A DNA stretch of 64,000 nt from an uncultured Limosilactobacillus sp. (GTDB lineage: Bacteria; Bacillota; Bacilli; Lactobacillales; Lactobacillaceae), in contig NZ_CAKPYE010000002.1 of NCBI RefSeq assembly GCF_934202705.1, positions 189,083 through 253,082 on the forward strand, given 5' to 3'. How positions within the stretch are numbered: the first letter of the stretch is position 1; the number at the start of each line of letters is the position of its first letter. The translations under genes were made by a program, and so were the position numbers. Of the stretch, positions 45,546-56,274 are shown piece by piece. The notes under the pieces were generated by a model. The model was not told the origin of the DNA. It saw only the letters and a program-made list of their open reading frames with translations, and made no database searches.

Positions 45546-45580
45546 CGAACTTTAATTTAATTACTAAATATAAAGTTCGT
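45546..45580. promoter_or_regulatory. PurBox pair 2 downstream of purC promoter
   Basis: ACGAAC (45546-45551), 24 nt, GTTCG (45576-45580). It is a perfect inverted repeat of ten bases per arm (ACGAACTTTA/TAAAGTTCGT). It would lie within the 5' leader, about 10 nt after the predicted start of transcription. Confidence 0.65.
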
Positions 45581-45608
45581 GTTTTATTAAAAAGGAGCGA
45601 TATGCATC

Positions 45609-46334
45609 ATGGGGAAACTACTATATTCTGGTAAAGCTAAACAAATGTGGTCTACTGATGACCCAGACCGCTTACGAGTGGTCTACCTTGATCAAGCAAC
45701 AATGTTGAACGGTAAGCGCAAGGATCATTTTGCGGGGAAAGGAACCGCTGCTAATGACATTTCAACATTAGTTTTTAAATATTTAAGCCAACATGGGATT
45801 CCAACACACTTTGTGAATCGTCTTTCACCCACGGAAGAGTTAGTGAAGAAGTGCAAGATGATCCGTTTGGAATTCGTGACGCGCAATATTGTGGCGGGCC
45901 ATTTTGCTTCGCGGTTCGGACTAACTGAAGGCACCCCACTAGCCCAACCGGTTGAAGAAACTTTTTATAAGAGTGATGAATTAGATGACCCATTCGCTAA
46001 TGAATCAGATGCAATTGCTCTTCACGCTTGTACAGCAGAAGAATATCGCCAATGCTGGGCATTAGCACGACGTTGTAATGTTTTACTAACGGCGCTTTTT
46101 GCTCAGGCCGGCATGAAATTGGTGGATTTCAAATTGGAATTCGGTAAATTAACTGACGGTACGTTAGTATTAGCTGATGAATTTTCGCCAGACAACTGCC
46201 GGTTATGGGATCGACAAACAAATGCCCATATGGATAAAGATGTCTTTCGCAAAAATCTGGCTGATATTACTACTACTTATGATGAAGTTTACAATCGCTT
46301 GGTTAAGACCGTGACGGAGGAAAAAGATGATTAA
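45609..46334 (+). CDS. purC: SAICAR synthetase
   Basis: Joins CAIR and aspartate to give SAICAR. It is 241 aa, the usual bacterial size. LLYSGKAKQMW is the ATP-binding start, NIVAGHFASRFGLTEG and LADEFSPDNCRLWD are conserved. The start is ATG 45609 after AAAGGAGCG. It is the first gene of the large purine operon and overlaps purS by 8 nt. Confidence 0.97.
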   Translation: MGKLLYSGKAKQMWSTDDPDRLRVVYLDQATMLNGKRKDHFAGKGTAANDISTLVFKYLSQHGIPTHFVNRLSPTEELVKKCKMIRLEFVTRNIVAGHFASRFGLTEGTPLAQPVEETFYKSDELDDPFANESDAIALHACTAEEYRQCWALARRCNVLLTALFAQAGMKLVDFKLEFGKLTDGTLVLADEFSPDNCRLWDRQTNAHMDKDVFRKNLADITTTYDEVYNRLVKTVTEEKDD

Positions 46335-46572
46335 AGTTCGGGTTTTTGTGAATTATAAGCAATCAGTATTTGATCCGCAGGGTGACACGATTACGAAAAC
46401 TGTTCACACAATTGGTCATTCAGAGGTCGCCTCGATTCAGGTCGGTAAATTCTTTGATCTGCAGTTAAAGACAACCGCCGACCACGTAGATGCCATTGTT
46501 AAGGATATTGCAACTAATTTATTAGTAAACTTTAATATGGAAACTTATACTTACCAATTGCTGGAGGACTAA
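46327..46572 (+). CDS. purS: FGAM synthase small subunit PurS
   Basis: 81-aa structural subunit that bridges PurQ and PurL in the three-part FGAM synthase of Firmicutes. It has [19 protein letters not shown] and [10 protein letters not shown]. It overlaps the purC 3' end by 8 nt, and purQ starts 2 nt downstream. Confidence 0.96.
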   Translation: MIKVRVFVNYKQSVFDPQGDTITKTVHTIGHSEVASIQVGKFFDLQLKTTADHVDAIVKDIATNLLVNFNMETYTYQLLED

Positions 46573-46574
46573 TT

Positions 46575-47249
46575 ATGAAGATCGCAGTAGTTGTTTTTCC
46601 CGGTTCCAATTGTGATGTTGACATCTATGAAGCTTTGGCGAGCGTTTGTGGGGCAAACGTTGAGTATGTTTCACACCGTGAAAAGAGTTTAGCTGGCTTT
46701 GATGCAGTGATGCTTCCTGGTGGGTTTTCATATGGTGACTACCTACGGGCTGGAGCACTAGCCCGGTTTACCAATATTATGCCGGCCATTATCAAAATGG
46801 CTAAGGAAGGGAAGGCGGTTTTTGGGACTTGCAATGGATTTCAAATTTTAACGGAAGTGGGTCTCCTTCCTGGAGCGTTGAAACATAATAATTGCCAAAA
46901 ATTCATTTGTAAAACGGTCCCGCTTGAGGTGGTTAATAATCAAACACTCTTCACAAGTGAGTATGGGGTCCATGAACGAATCAATTTACCGATTGCCCAC
47001 GCTGATGGGTGTTACGTGGCTAGCCAAGCAACGTTAGATCAGCTTGAACAAAATCATCAAGTTGTCTTTCGGTATGCAAAAGAAAACCCCAACGGTTCTC
47101 TGAGAAATATTGCTGGGATTACGAATCAACGAGGCAATGTTCTCGGGATGATGCCCCATCCAGAACGGGCAGTAGAAACCATTTTAGAAAATACGGATGG
47201 CTTACGACTGTTTAAGTCATTGTTAGCAAACGGCACCGTAAGAGCATAG
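46575..47249 (+). CDS. purQ: FGAM synthase glutaminase subunit PurQ
   Basis: Glutaminase that supplies ammonia to PurL. It is 224 aa. The class I amidotransferase nucleophile Cys is in [10 protein letters not shown], with [12 protein letters not shown] upstream and the His-x-Glu pair in GMMPHPERA near the end. The start is ATG 46575 after GGAGG. Confidence 0.97.
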   Translation: MKIAVVVFPGSNCDVDIYEALASVCGANVEYVSHREKSLAGFDAVMLPGGFSYGDYLRAGALARFTNIMPAIIKMAKEGKAVFGTCNGFQILTEVGLLPGALKHNNCQKFICKTVPLEVVNNQTLFTSEYGVHERINLPIAHADGCYVASQATLDQLEQNHQVVFRYAKENPNGSLRNIAGITNQRGNVLGMMPHPERAVETILENTDGLRLFKSLLANGTVRA

Positions 47250-47261
47250 TGAGGGAAAAAC

Positions 47262-49490
47262 ATGAAGCAAGCAATGACACCAGAGGAAATCAAAGAACAA
47301 AAACCATACCTTGATTGGAGCCTAACGGAAAAGGAATATAACTACATTGCCGACCAACTATTAGGTCGTCTACCAAACTTTACAGAAACGGGCCTCTTTT
47401 CTGCAATGTGGAGTGAACATTGTTCATACAAAAAATCTAAACCGATCCTCCGTCTATTTCCAAACCGTAATGAACGAGTGCTCCAGGGTCCCGGCGAAGG
47501 GGCTGGGGTAGTTGACATTGATGATGGCCAGGCCGTTGTTTTTAAAGCCGAAAGCCATAACCACCCAACGACTGTTGAACCATACCAGGGTGCCGCGACG
47601 GGTGTTGGTGGTATCCTCCGGGATATCTTTAGTATGGGCGCACGGCCGATTGCGTCATTGGATTCACTCCATTTTGGTGAGTTAACTGATCCGCAAATGC
47701 GGATGAAAGTTGCCCAAACGGTTAAGGGAATTGGTGATTACGGAAACTGCATGGGGATCCCAACGGTGGCTGGCGAAACGACCTTTGACCCGTGTTATCA
47801 AGGTAATCTGCTTTGTAATGCCATGAGCGTTGGGTTAATGGACCAGAAGGATCTTCAACAGGGAAAGGCTGCGGGAATCGGTAACGCAGTGATGTACGTG
47901 GGGGCGAAAACTGGTCGTGATGGCATCCACGGGGCGACGTTTGCGTCAGCTGACTTCTCTGATGAAAATGCCACGCAACGGTCAGCAGTTCAAGTTGGGG
48001 ATCCATTTATGGAAAAACTGCTGATGGAAGCGTGTCTGGAATTAATTCAACAACATGCTGATTGGTTAGTGGGCATCCAGGATATGGGTGCTGCTGGAAT
48101 TGTTTCATCGAGCGCTGAAATGGCGAGTGAAGGGCATAGCGGAATGCAACTGAATCTTGATCGGGTACCACAACGTGAAACGGGAATGTCGGCATATGAA
48201 ATCATGTTGAGTGAATCACAAGAACGGATGCTCCTTTGTGTCGTAAAGGGCCATGAAGATGACGTGAAACAGATTTTTGATCGTTATGATTTGGATGCGA
48301 TTACAATTGGTCGGATTACCGAGGGCCATGATTATGTTTTGGAACATGATGGTGAAGAAGTTTGTCACATTCCAGTTGCTAGCCTGACGGATGATGTTCT
48401 GGAACAACCAAGTGCGGAACGGAAACCTGCTCGCCTTCAAACTACTCATAAGCTTCCTCAGTGGCAACCGGTAATTAATCATCCAGGACAAATCTTACGC
48501 CGGTTGCTTCAGCAGTCAACGATTGCCAGTGATGAAGTATTAACTCAGCAGTATGATACTCAGGTCCGAACTTCAACCGTTGCTGGTCCGGGCAGTGATG
48601 CTGGAGTGATTCGAATCCGTGGCTATCACAAAGGATTAGCCATGACAACCGATGGCAACGGACGGTTTGTTTATCTGGATCCAGAAATTGGCGGTCAAAT
48701 GGCGGTGGCAGAAGCTTACTTAAATATTATTGCGAGTGGTGCAGAGCCATTAGCAATCACTGATTGTTTAAATTATGGCGACCCCAATGACCCAGAAATT
48801 TTTTGGGAACTCCACCACTCAGTCCAAGGGATGGCAGATGCTTGTCGAATCTTTAATACGCCGGTGATTTCAGGAAATGTTTCCTTGTATAACGAGAATA
48901 ACGGTCGACCAATTTATCCAACACCGATGGTGGGGATGGTTGGTTTAATCAAAAATTTTGATCATGTGATTCCGTCGTTTGCCAAACAAGCCGGAGATGC
49001 TGTGTACATTATTGGTAAAACTGGTGATGATTATGCTGGTTCAGAATTGCAAAAAATGTTAACGAACAAGATTTCTGGGACGCTACGACAAGTTAACTTA
49101 CATCGTATTCGGGCATATGCAGAAAGTTTGCATTCAGCAATGGTTGCCGGGTTTGTGACCGCCGCCCATGATGTCAGTGAAGGCGGTCTTGGAGTCGCAC
49201 TGGCTGAAATGCTGTTTGCTGGTGAAACTGGGATGGAGCTAGACCTTCGCCAATTTACTGCTGCCCAATTCTTTAGTGAAACTGCTGGTCGGGTCATTGC
49301 GACCGTGCCAGCAAGCATGAGCAAAGATTTTGAGCAGGTGCTCGGTGTGGATGCCAAACAAGTTGGAACAGTCACAAACACTCACTGGTTAGAAGTTCAT
49401 TTAAGAGATGCAGAATTGAATGAGAATCTGGCAGAACTGCATCAACTGGATAAGGAGGCGCTCTCGTGTCAGCTGAAGTTAAAGGATTAA
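47262..49490 (+). CDS. purL: FGAM synthase large subunit PurL (small type)
   Basis: ATP-dependent amidation of FGAR to FGAM. It is 742 aa, the short form that needs PurS and Pur[37 protein letters not shown] and [13 protein letters not shown] are conserved. The start is ATG 47262 after GAGGGAAA. Its last 25 bases overlap purF, which starts from GTG. Confidence 0.97.
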   Translation: MKQAMTPEEIKEQKPYLDWSLTEKEYNYIADQLLGRLPNFTETGLFSAMWSEHCSYKKSKPILRLFPNRNERVLQGPGEGAGVVDIDDGQAVVFKAESHNHPTTVEPYQGAATGVGGILRDIFSMGARPIASLDSLHFGELTDPQMRMKVAQTVKGIGDYGNCMGIPTVAGETTFDPCYQGNLLCNAMSVGLMDQKDLQQGKAAGIGNAVMYVGAKTGRDGIHGATFASADFSDENATQRSAVQVGDPFMEKLLMEACLELIQQHADWLVGIQDMGAAGIVSSSAEMASEGHSGMQLNLDRVPQRETGMSAYEIMLSESQERMLLCVVKGHEDDVKQIFDRYDLDAITIGRITEGHDYVLEHDGEEVCHIPVASLTDDVLEQPSAERKPARLQTTHKLPQWQPVINHPGQILRRLLQQSTIASDEVLTQQYDTQVRTSTVAGPGSDAGVIRIRGYHKGLAMTTDGNGRFVYLDPEIGGQMAVAEAYLNIIASGAEPLAITDCLNYGDPNDPEIFWELHHSVQGMADACRIFNTPVISGNVSLYNENNGRPIYPTPMVGMVGLIKNFDHVIPSFAKQAGDAVYIIGKTGDDYAGSELQKMLTNKISGTLRQVNLHRIRAYAESLHSAMVAGFVTAAHDVSEGGLGVALAEMLFAGETGMELDLRQFTAAQFFSETAGRVIATVPASMSKDFEQVLGVDAKQVGTVTNTHWLEVHLRDAELNENLAELHQLDKEALSCQLKLKD

Positions 49491-50929
49491 ATGAAGAATG
49501 CGGTGTGTTTGGCGTCTTTGGGGCACCCCACGCTAATCGACTGACGTACCTGGGATTACACACTTTACAACATCGCGGGCAAGAGGGCGCTGGAATTGTC
49601 ACCACGGATCACAAAGAAATGTATCAGCATCGTGATCGTGGGTTACTAGCGCAAGTTTTTAAAAACCCGGCTGATCTTGATGGGCTGATTGGTGATGCTG
49701 CGATTGGTCATGTACGGTATGGGACTGCCGGGCGGAACGCGATTCAAAATGTTCAACCCTTCCTGTTTCGCTTTCATGATGGCGATGTCGCGCTAGCACA
49801 TAATGGCAATCTAACCAACGCCGTCACGCTACGGCAACAGCTCGAAAATGAGGGGGCCGTATTTCAATCGGACTCGGATACGGAAATTTTGATTCATCTA
49901 GTTCGAAAATACATTCGGCAAGGGTTCATTTCCGCACTTAAACGAAGTCTCAATGAGGTCAAAGGTGGGTTTGCATTTCTGCTCTTACAAAAAGATCGTT
50001 TGATTGCAGCGTTAGACCCGAACGGAATTCGCCCGCTCTGCATTGGTCAAATGGCGAATGGTGCCTACGTGGTTGCAAGTGAATCATGTGCGTTAGACAT
50101 TGTGAATGCCAAATTGATTCGTGATGTTCAACCTGGCGAATTGTTGGTGATTGACCGTAATGGACTGCACGAAGATCGGTATACGGACAACACGCGACTA
50201 GCAATTTGTTCTATGGAATACATTTATTTTGCCCGGCCAGATTCCATTATTCATGGGGTTACTGTTCATAACGCACGGAAACGGATGGGCAAACGATTAG
50301 CCCAGGAACACCCAGTGGATGCGGATATGGTGATTGGGGTACCAAATTCTTCGCTTTCGGCAGCGAGCGGCTATGCTGAAGAGGCAGGACTGCCTTACGA
50401 AATGGGGTTAATTAAAAGTCAGTATGTTGCCCGCACATTTATTCAACCAACGCAGGAACTGCGTGAACGAGGAGTGCATATGAAATTATCTGCAGTTCGC
50501 GGTGTGGTTAACGGCAAGCGGGTCGCAGTTGTTGACGATTCAATCGTTCGGGGAACAACGTCTCGGCAGATTGTGAAAATGCTCCGGGACGCTGGTGCTA
50601 AAGAGGTGCATTTGTTAATTTCATCACCGCCGTTTAAGTTTCCCTGCTTCTACGGGATTGATGTTTCAACCCGAGCTGAGCTGATGGCTGCTCACTATCG
50701 CGTCGAAGAAATGCGTCAACAAATTGGTGCGGACTCGTTGGCTTTCTTATCTATCAAAAGTTTAGAGGAAGCAATTGGAGTACCTGATGCGGGGAATGCA
50801 CCGGATGGCGGCTTGACGGTGGCATACTTCAATGGTCATTATCCAACCCCGCTTTATGATTACGAAGCAAAATATTTAGCTTCATTAAGCGCACAGGAAC
50901 GTCGCGAACGAAAGGAGCAACAAAGATGA
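49466..50929 (+). CDS. purF: Amidophosphoribosyltransferase
   Basis: First committed step: PRPP and glutamine give phosphoribosylamine. It is 487 aa. The propeptide [11 protein letters not shown] should be removed to expose the catalytic Cys12 (CGVFGVFG) as N-terminal nucleophile. The PRPP site is [14 protein letters not shown]. Four Cys positions around CSMEY, CFYGID and others could hold the Fe-S cluster of B. subtilis-type PurF, but I cannot confirm a full set. The GTG start at 49466 follows AAGGAGGCG. Confidence 0.95.
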   Translation: MSAEVKGLNEECGVFGVFGAPHANRLTYLGLHTLQHRGQEGAGIVTTDHKEMYQHRDRGLLAQVFKNPADLDGLIGDAAIGHVRYGTAGRNAIQNVQPFLFRFHDGDVALAHNGNLTNAVTLRQQLENEGAVFQSDSDTEILIHLVRKYIRQGFISALKRSLNEVKGGFAFLLLQKDRLIAALDPNGIRPLCIGQMANGAYVVASESCALDIVNAKLIRDVQPGELLVIDRNGLHEDRYTDNTRLAICSMEYIYFARPDSIIHGVTVHNARKRMGKRLAQEHPVDADMVIGVPNSSLSAASGYAEEAGLPYEMGLIKSQYVARTFIQPTQELRERGVHMKLSAVRGVVNGKRVAVVDDSIVRGTTSRQIVKMLRDAGAKEVHLLISSPPFKFPCFYGIDVSTRAELMAAHYRVEEMRQQIGADSLAFLSIKSLEEAIGVPDAGNAPDGGLTVAYFNGHYPTPLYDYEAKYLASLSAQERRERKEQQR

Positions 50930-51963
50930 GCCGTTACGAAGAAGCTGGGGTCAACATCGATGCTGGTTACGAATTAGTCAGACGGATTAAGGAACAGGTG
51001 AAGAGTACCCAACGTCAGGGAATGATAACTGGAATTGGTAGTTTTGGCGGAATGTTTGATCTGGGGGCACTAAAGACCGATCACCCAATTCTGGTTTCTG
51101 GAACTGACGGGGTTGGCACGAAGCTGTTAATTGCCCAACGAATGAATCAACATCAGACGATTGGAATTGATGTGGTCGCGATGTGTGTGAATGATGTCCT
51201 CGCCCAAGGTGCTGAGCCATTATACTTTTTAGATTACATTGCCACAGGCCATAATGATCCTGCTAAAATGGCTCAAATTGTTACTGGGGTTGCTGAAGGC
51301 TGCCGGCAGGCAGGGGCCGCTTTAGTTGGTGGCGAAACCGCAGAAATGCCGGATATGTATTCCAAAGATGAATATGATTTGGCCGGGACCGTCACTGGAG
51401 TAGTTGAAAAATCATCATTATTGACCAGTGATCAGCCACAAGCCGGCGATGTACTCTTGGGGTTGCCGTCAAGTGGTCTTCATTCAAATGGTTTTTCCCT
51501 CGTTCGGCAAATTCTTTTTAAAGATCATCAAGTTAATTTAAGTGATCAACCAGCCGAATTAGATGGGGCGACGGTTGGAGATACATTAATCACACCGACG
51601 AAAATCTATGTTAAGGCGGTTTTGCCACTGGTGAAGGATCATTTAATTAATGGAATTAGTCATATTACTGGTGGCGGGTTAATCGAGAATGTGCCACGGA
51701 TGATTAGTGACGAGCTTCAGGCACGACTGGACACCAACAGCTGGCCAGAACTACCGGTGTTTAATTACCTTCGTCAACTCGGTCAGCTACGTGCTGATGA
51801 CTGCTGGAATACTTTTAACATGGGATTAGGACTTGTGTTAGCAGTCTCACCAGAGAAAGTAGCAATGGTCCAAGAACGGCTCAAAGAAGCGAATGAAACC
51901 AGTTATCAAATTGGTCGATTAGTCCAGCGACCACGAGCAGCTGCCAAGATTGTGATTAAGTGA
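50926..51963 (+). CDS. purM: AIR synthetase
   Basis: ATP-dependent ring closure of FGAM to AIR. It is 345 aa. It has [35 protein letters not shown] and [16 protein letters not shown], all PurM hallmarks. It overlaps purF by 4 nt (ATGA). Confidence 0.97.
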   Translation: MSRYEEAGVNIDAGYELVRRIKEQVKSTQRQGMITGIGSFGGMFDLGALKTDHPILVSGTDGVGTKLLIAQRMNQHQTIGIDVVAMCVNDVLAQGAEPLYFLDYIATGHNDPAKMAQIVTGVAEGCRQAGAALVGGETAEMPDMYSKDEYDLAGTVTGVVEKSSLLTSDQPQAGDVLLGLPSSGLHSNGFSLVRQILFKDHQVNLSDQPAELDGATVGDTLITPTKIYVKAVLPLVKDHLINGISHITGGGLIENVPRMISDELQARLDTNSWPELPVFNYLRQLGQLRADDCWNTFNMGLGLVLAVSPEKVAMVQERLKEANETSYQIGRLVQRPRAAAKIVIK

Positions 51964-51971
51964 GGTTGAAA

Positions 51972-52550
51972 ATGAGAGTTGCAATTTTTGCTTCCGGGAA
52001 TGGAACCAATTTTGAAGAATTGGCCAAACAATTTCAAAACCGACAATTGTCCGGAGAGGTCACGCTGTTATTTTGTGATCATCCGGATGCTCATGTGATT
52101 GAACGAGCGCATCGTTTAAATGTCCCGGCCTATAGTTGGACTGTGAAAGCGGCTGGAAACAAGGAAAAATATGAACAACGAATTTTAAAATTACTGCAAT
52201 CCCAAAAGATTGACCTAATTCTACTTGCGGGTTATCTGCGGGTGGTGGGACCGACGATTCTGGATCATTATGAAGGGCGGATCATTAATCTGCATCCAGC
52301 GTGGTTACCAGAATATCCAGGCTTGCACTCAATTGAGCGGGCATATCACGATCGGGTCCAACAAACTGGCGTGACGGTTCATTTTATTGACAGTGGGTTA
52401 GATACGGGACCGATCATTATGCAGGAGCGGGTACCGATCTACCCGGATGATTCACTAGCAGAACTCGAGAAGCGGGTTCATACAGTGGAACACCGTTTGT
52501 ATCCTCAAGCAGTGAAGCAAGTTTTAAGTCAGTTAACAACAAAGGAGTAG
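51972..52550 (+). CDS. purN: GAR formyltransferase PurN
   Basis: Transfers formyl from 10-formyl-THF to GAR. It is 192 aa. It begins [17 protein letters not shown]; the catalytic Asn-His-Asp set is in INLHPAWLP, with the Asp in GLDTGPII. I chose ATG 51972 (GTGAGGTTG upstream) over the 51960 codon inside purM. The one-carbon donor is supplied by fhs. Confidence 0.96.
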   Translation: MRVAIFASGNGTNFEELAKQFQNRQLSGEVTLLFCDHPDAHVIERAHRLNVPAYSWTVKAAGNKEKYEQRILKLLQSQKIDLILLAGYLRVVGPTILDHYEGRIINLHPAWLPEYPGLHSIERAYHDRVQQTGVTVHFIDSGLDTGPIIMQERVPIYPDDSLAELEKRVHTVEHRLYPQAVKQVLSQLTTKE

Positions 52551-52557
52551 ATTACCA

Positions 52558-54096
52558 ATGAAGCGTGCGTTAGTAAGTGTTTCTGACAAAACCAATTTAG
52601 TACCATTTGTCCAGGACTTAGTGAAAGCTGGATTTGAAATTGTGTCCACCGGTGGGACCAAGCAAGTTTTAGAAGATGCTGGCGTAAGGACCATTAGCAT
52701 TGAAGACGTTACACATTTCCCAGAAATCTTAGACGGTCGGGTCAAAACCCTCAATCCATATGTCCATGGCGGCTTATTGGCACGTCGGGAAATGCCTGCC
52801 CACATGGCAACTTTGGAAAAATTAAAGATCACGCCAATCGATCTGGTCTGCGTGAACCTCTATCCATTTAAACAAACCATTGAACAGCCTGGCGTTAGCT
52901 TAGCAGAAGCAATTGAAAATATTGATATTGGTGGTCCTTCAATGGTGCGGTCGGCTGCTAAAAATTATCGGGATGTGACGGTTGTTACGGATATTAACGA
53001 TTACGATCAGGTTTTAAAGGAAATTCAGGAGAACGGTTCGACCACTTTAGAAACCCGTGCAAAATTGGGGGCAAAGGCCTTTCGGACCACCGCAGCCTAT
53101 GATGCGTTAATTGCTCAATACTTAACGCAACGCGAAGGGTTGGCGGATCCAGAAAAGTTAACGTTAACTTACGATTTGAAGGAAACAATGCGGTATGGTG
53201 AAAATTCTCATCAACAAGCATGGCTTTATGAGGATGCGTTACCAAAGGATTACTCCGTACTAGCAGCACGCCAACTTCACGGTAAGAAATTGTCTTATAA
53301 CAACATTAAGGACGCAGACGAGGCCCTGAGGTGCATTCGGGAATTTGAACAGCCAGCCGTAGTTGCGATGAAGCATATGAACCCTTGTGGGATCGGACGC
53401 GGAACCACGATTGAACAAGCATGGCAACGGGCTTATGAAGCTGATTCCGTTTCCATTTTTGGTGGGGTCATTGCCCTCAACCGACCGGTGGATTTAGCAA
53501 CGGCTGAGCGGATGCATAAGATTTTCTTGGAAATTGTGATTGCACCAAGTTTTGATGACGATGCTTATGACTTACTTGCTAAAAAGAAAAATATCCGTCT
53601 GCTCACCGTAGACTTCAGCAAGCGGGACGAAGCAACTAAACGAGAAGTTGTTTCAGTGATGGGTGGCTTATTGATGCAAGACCAAGACGTGCTCACTGAA
53701 GATGCTCACGATTGGCAATGTGTGACTGAAACCAAGCCGACAGAAAGCCAGCTGCAGTCGTTAATGTTTGCTTGGAAAGCCGTGAAGCATGCCAAGTCCA
53801 ATGCAATTGTGATTGCTAACAATGAACGAACGCTGGGGGTTGGTGAAGGTCAACCAAACCGGATTGATTCGTTGAAGATTGCCGTCAAGCATGCTGGCGA
53901 TGCCATCGATGATCAGGCGGTAATGGCCTCAGACGCGTTTTTCCCGTTTGGTGATTGCATTGAATTTGCTGGTCAGCACGGCATCAAGGCTGTTGTTCAA
54001 CCAGGTGGTTCAATCAGGGATCAGGAATCAATCGACATGGCGAATAAGTACGGAATTGCAATGGTAACGACAGGCATTCGGCATTTTCGGCATTAA
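52558..54096 (+). CDS. purH: AICAR transformylase / IMP cyclohydrolase
   Basis: Bifunctional last two steps to IMP, 512 aa. The N-terminal cyclohydrolase has [23 protein letters not shown] and GGLLARR. The C-terminal transformylase has the Lys-His pair in [12 protein letters not shown] and the AICAR site in [15 protein letters not shown] sequence. The start is ATG 52558 after AAGGAG. Confidence 0.97.
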   Translation: MKRALVSVSDKTNLVPFVQDLVKAGFEIVSTGGTKQVLEDAGVRTISIEDVTHFPEILDGRVKTLNPYVHGGLLARREMPAHMATLEKLKITPIDLVCVNLYPFKQTIEQPGVSLAEAIENIDIGGPSMVRSAAKNYRDVTVVTDINDYDQVLKEIQENGSTTLETRAKLGAKAFRTTAAYDALIAQYLTQREGLADPEKLTLTYDLKETMRYGENSHQQAWLYEDALPKDYSVLAARQLHGKKLSYNNIKDADEALRCIREFEQPAVVAMKHMNPCGIGRGTTIEQAWQRAYEADSVSIFGGVIALNRPVDLATAERMHKIFLEIVIAPSFDDDAYDLLAKKKNIRLLTVDFSKRDEATKREVVSVMGGLLMQDQDVLTEDAHDWQCVTETKPTESQLQSLMFAWKAVKHAKSNAIVIANNERTLGVGEGQPNRIDSLKIAVKHAGDAIDDQAVMASDAFFPFGDCIEFAGQHGIKAVVQPGGSIRDQESIDMANKYGIAMVTTGIRHFRH

Positions 54097-54118
54097 AATA
54101 GTTTGAAAGGATGGCAAA

Positions 54119-55375
54119 ATGGAACAACAAAACGTTTTGGTAGTTGGTGAAGGTGGGCGTGAATTTGCCATTGCTAAAAAATTGCAAGCGAGTGACCACG
54201 TTCGACAGGTTTACTGTGCCCCGGGCAATGTCGGCATGGCATCAATTGGGGTGGCAACCGTCGCAATTGCTGAGAATGATTTTCCAAATTTAATCCAGTT
54301 TGCAAAAAGTCACGCCATTGCATGGACGTTGGTTGGACCTGAAGATAGCTTAGTGGAAGGAATTGTCGATGAATTTCAGGCGGCTGGTTTGAAAATTTTT
54401 GGTCCCACGGCACGTGCGGCCCAGCTTGAGGGATCAAAGGATTACGCATTAAACTTCATGGATCACTATGGAATACCGACAGCGAAGCATCATAGCTATC
54501 GTGATCAGACAGCGGCATTAAATGGGTTAGATGAATTCGGTTTTCCATTGGTCATTAAGGAAAATGGCCTCGCTGGTGGTAAGGGAGTAGTGATTGCTCA
54601 AAATCGCGAAGAAGCTGGGCGAACGATTGAAGAAATGTTTGCTAATGGTCAATCACGGCTCGTTTTAGAGGAATGTTTGATGGGACCGGAATATTCAATG
54701 TTTTTAGTCCTTAGCAATGGTCATTACCGGATTTTGCCAATGGCCCAGGATCATAAACGAGCCTATGATGGTGATCGGGGGCCCAATACGGGTGGAATGG
54801 GCGCTTATAGTCCTTTGCCACAGTTAGCTCCTGCTGATTATCAGCGAATGGTCAATGAAGTGGTGAAGCCCACCGTCAAAGGATTAGTGGCTGGTAATTA
54901 CCACTATCATGGCATCTTATATATTGGACTAATCATGACGACAGCTGGCCCCAAAGTCATTGAGTACAATGTTCGATTAGGCGATCCGGAAACTCAGGTA
55001 ATTTTGCCACGGGTAACAACTGACTTATATGAATTAGTGACTGCGGTGGTTAATGACGAGCCGCTTCCTGAAATTAAAGTGAGTGCTCAGGCAACCTTTG
55101 GGGTGGTTGTGGCGGCTGAGGGTTATCCAAAACAGCCGGTGCATGGGCAGAGTTTAGGAACATTACCGCAGACCAACGATGTGATGATTGATTTCGCTAA
55201 CGTGACAGGAACGCTCAATCATCTGCAAGGGGCCGGCGGACGCTTATTGATGGTTTTGGCGAAGGCACCTTCGTTACAAGAAGCCCACGACCAGGTTTAC
55301 CAGTATTTAGAACGACATCAGTGGAAGCAATGTCAGTACCGCCATGATATTGGAACAAAAGCAGGTCTAAAATAA
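54119..55375 (+). CDS. purD: GAR synthetase PurD
   Basis: ATP-grasp ligase that joins phosphoribosylamine and glycine. It is 418 aa. It has VVGEGGREFAIAKKL, FPLVIKENGLAGGKGVVIA, DHKRAYDGDRGPNTGGMGAY and EYNVRLGDPETQ. One oddity is GGREFA where many PurD have GGREHA. It is the last gene of the purine operon; ATG 54119 follows AAAGGATGG. No strong terminator was noted before gpmA. Confidence 0.96.
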   Translation: MEQQNVLVVGEGGREFAIAKKLQASDHVRQVYCAPGNVGMASIGVATVAIAENDFPNLIQFAKSHAIAWTLVGPEDSLVEGIVDEFQAAGLKIFGPTARAAQLEGSKDYALNFMDHYGIPTAKHHSYRDQTAALNGLDEFGFPLVIKENGLAGGKGVVIAQNREEAGRTIEEMFANGQSRLVLEECLMGPEYSMFLVLSNGHYRILPMAQDHKRAYDGDRGPNTGGMGAYSPLPQLAPADYQRMVNEVVKPTVKGLVAGNYHYHGILYIGLIMTTAGPKVIEYNVRLGDPETQVILPRVTTDLYELVTAVVNDEPLPEIKVSAQATFGVVVAAEGYPKQPVHGQSLGTLPQTNDVMIDFANVTGTLNHLQGAGGRLLMVLAKAPSLQEAHDQVYQYLERHQWKQCQYRHDIGTKAGLK

Positions 55376-55414
55376 TTTAAATGAATAAAAATTTTGACAA
55401 CCAGGGTCTAACTA

Positions 55415-55443
55415 TTGGAATTTATTTCCGAATGGATTAAAAT
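55415..55443 (+). promoter_or_regulatory. Promoter of gpmA
   Basis: TTGGAA (55415-55420), 17 nt, TAAAAT (55438-55443), about 50 nt before the start codon. A TTGACA at 55394 lacks a suitable -10. Confidence 0.5.
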
Positions 55444-55496
55444 ATTGAAGTAATGCATTTTATTGCGATATTTAAGAAGAAAGAGGTCAATTGAAC

Positions 55497-56192
55497 ATGG
55501 CTAAATTAGTATTAATTCGTCACGGTCAAAGTGAATGGAACCTTTCAAACCAATTTACTGGTTGGGTTGATGTTGATTTAAGTGAAAAGGGTGTTGAACA
55601 AGCCAAGGCTGCCGGGAAGGCGATTGCTGAACACGGTCTCCAATTTGATTATGCCTACACTTCAGTTTTGAAGCGGGCCATCAAGACTTTACATTATGCT
55701 TTGGAAGAATGTGACCAACTTTGGATTCCAGAATTTAAGACGTGGCGTTTAAACGAACGTCACTATGGTGCACTCCAAGGTCATAACAAGAAGAAGGCCG
55801 CTGAAAAGTATGGTGATGAACAAGTACATATTTGGCGTCGTTCATACGATGTGTTACCACCATTGTTGAGTGCTGATGATGAAGGTTCTGCTGCTAAGGA
55901 TCGTCGTTATGCCAGCTTAGATCCACGGGCAATTCCTGGTGGTGAAAACTTGAAGGTTACTTTGGAACGGGTCATTCCATTATGGCAAGATGAAATCGCA
56001 CCAAAGCTTTTGGATAATAAAAATGTCATCATTGCAGCCCATGGGAACTCACTGCGGGCACTTTCTAAGTACATCGAACAAATCTCAGATGAAGATATCA
56101 TGAACTTAGAAATGGCAACTGGTCAACCAGTGGTTTACACGTTCGATGATAAATTAAACGTGCTAAGCAAGGAAAAGTACGATATTGACTAA
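55497..56192 (+). CDS. gpmA: 2,3-bisphosphoglycerate-dependent phosphoglycerate mutase
   Basis: Interconverts 3- and 2-phosphoglycerate in glycolysis. It is 231 aa. The phosphohistidine motif is [10 protein letters not shown] (His near residue 9); [10 protein letters not shown] and [10 protein letters not shown] complete the active site. The start is ATG 55497 after AAAGAGG; an in-frame TTG at 55491 is less likely. Biased codons suggest high expression. Confidence 0.96.
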   Translation: MAKLVLIRHGQSEWNLSNQFTGWVDVDLSEKGVEQAKAAGKAIAEHGLQFDYAYTSVLKRAIKTLHYALEECDQLWIPEFKTWRLNERHYGALQGHNKKKAAEKYGDEQVHIWRRSYDVLPPLLSADDEGSAAKDRRYASLDPRAIPGGENLKVTLERVIPLWQDEIAPKLLDNKNVIIAAHGNSLRALSKYIEQISDEDIMNLEMATGQPVVYTFDDKLNVLSKEKYDID

Positions 56193-56209
56193 TCATCATT
56201 AGTGATTAA

Positions 56210-56244
56210 TAAAGAGGCTGGGTTGAAACTCAGCCTCTTATTTT
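56210..56244 (+). terminator. Terminator after gpmA
   Basis: AAGAGGCTG (56212-56220)/CAGCCTCTT (56231-56239), then ATTTTA. Confidence 0.85.
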
Positions 56245-56274
56245 ATAGATGGTGATCAAGAGAGGGGTACACAA

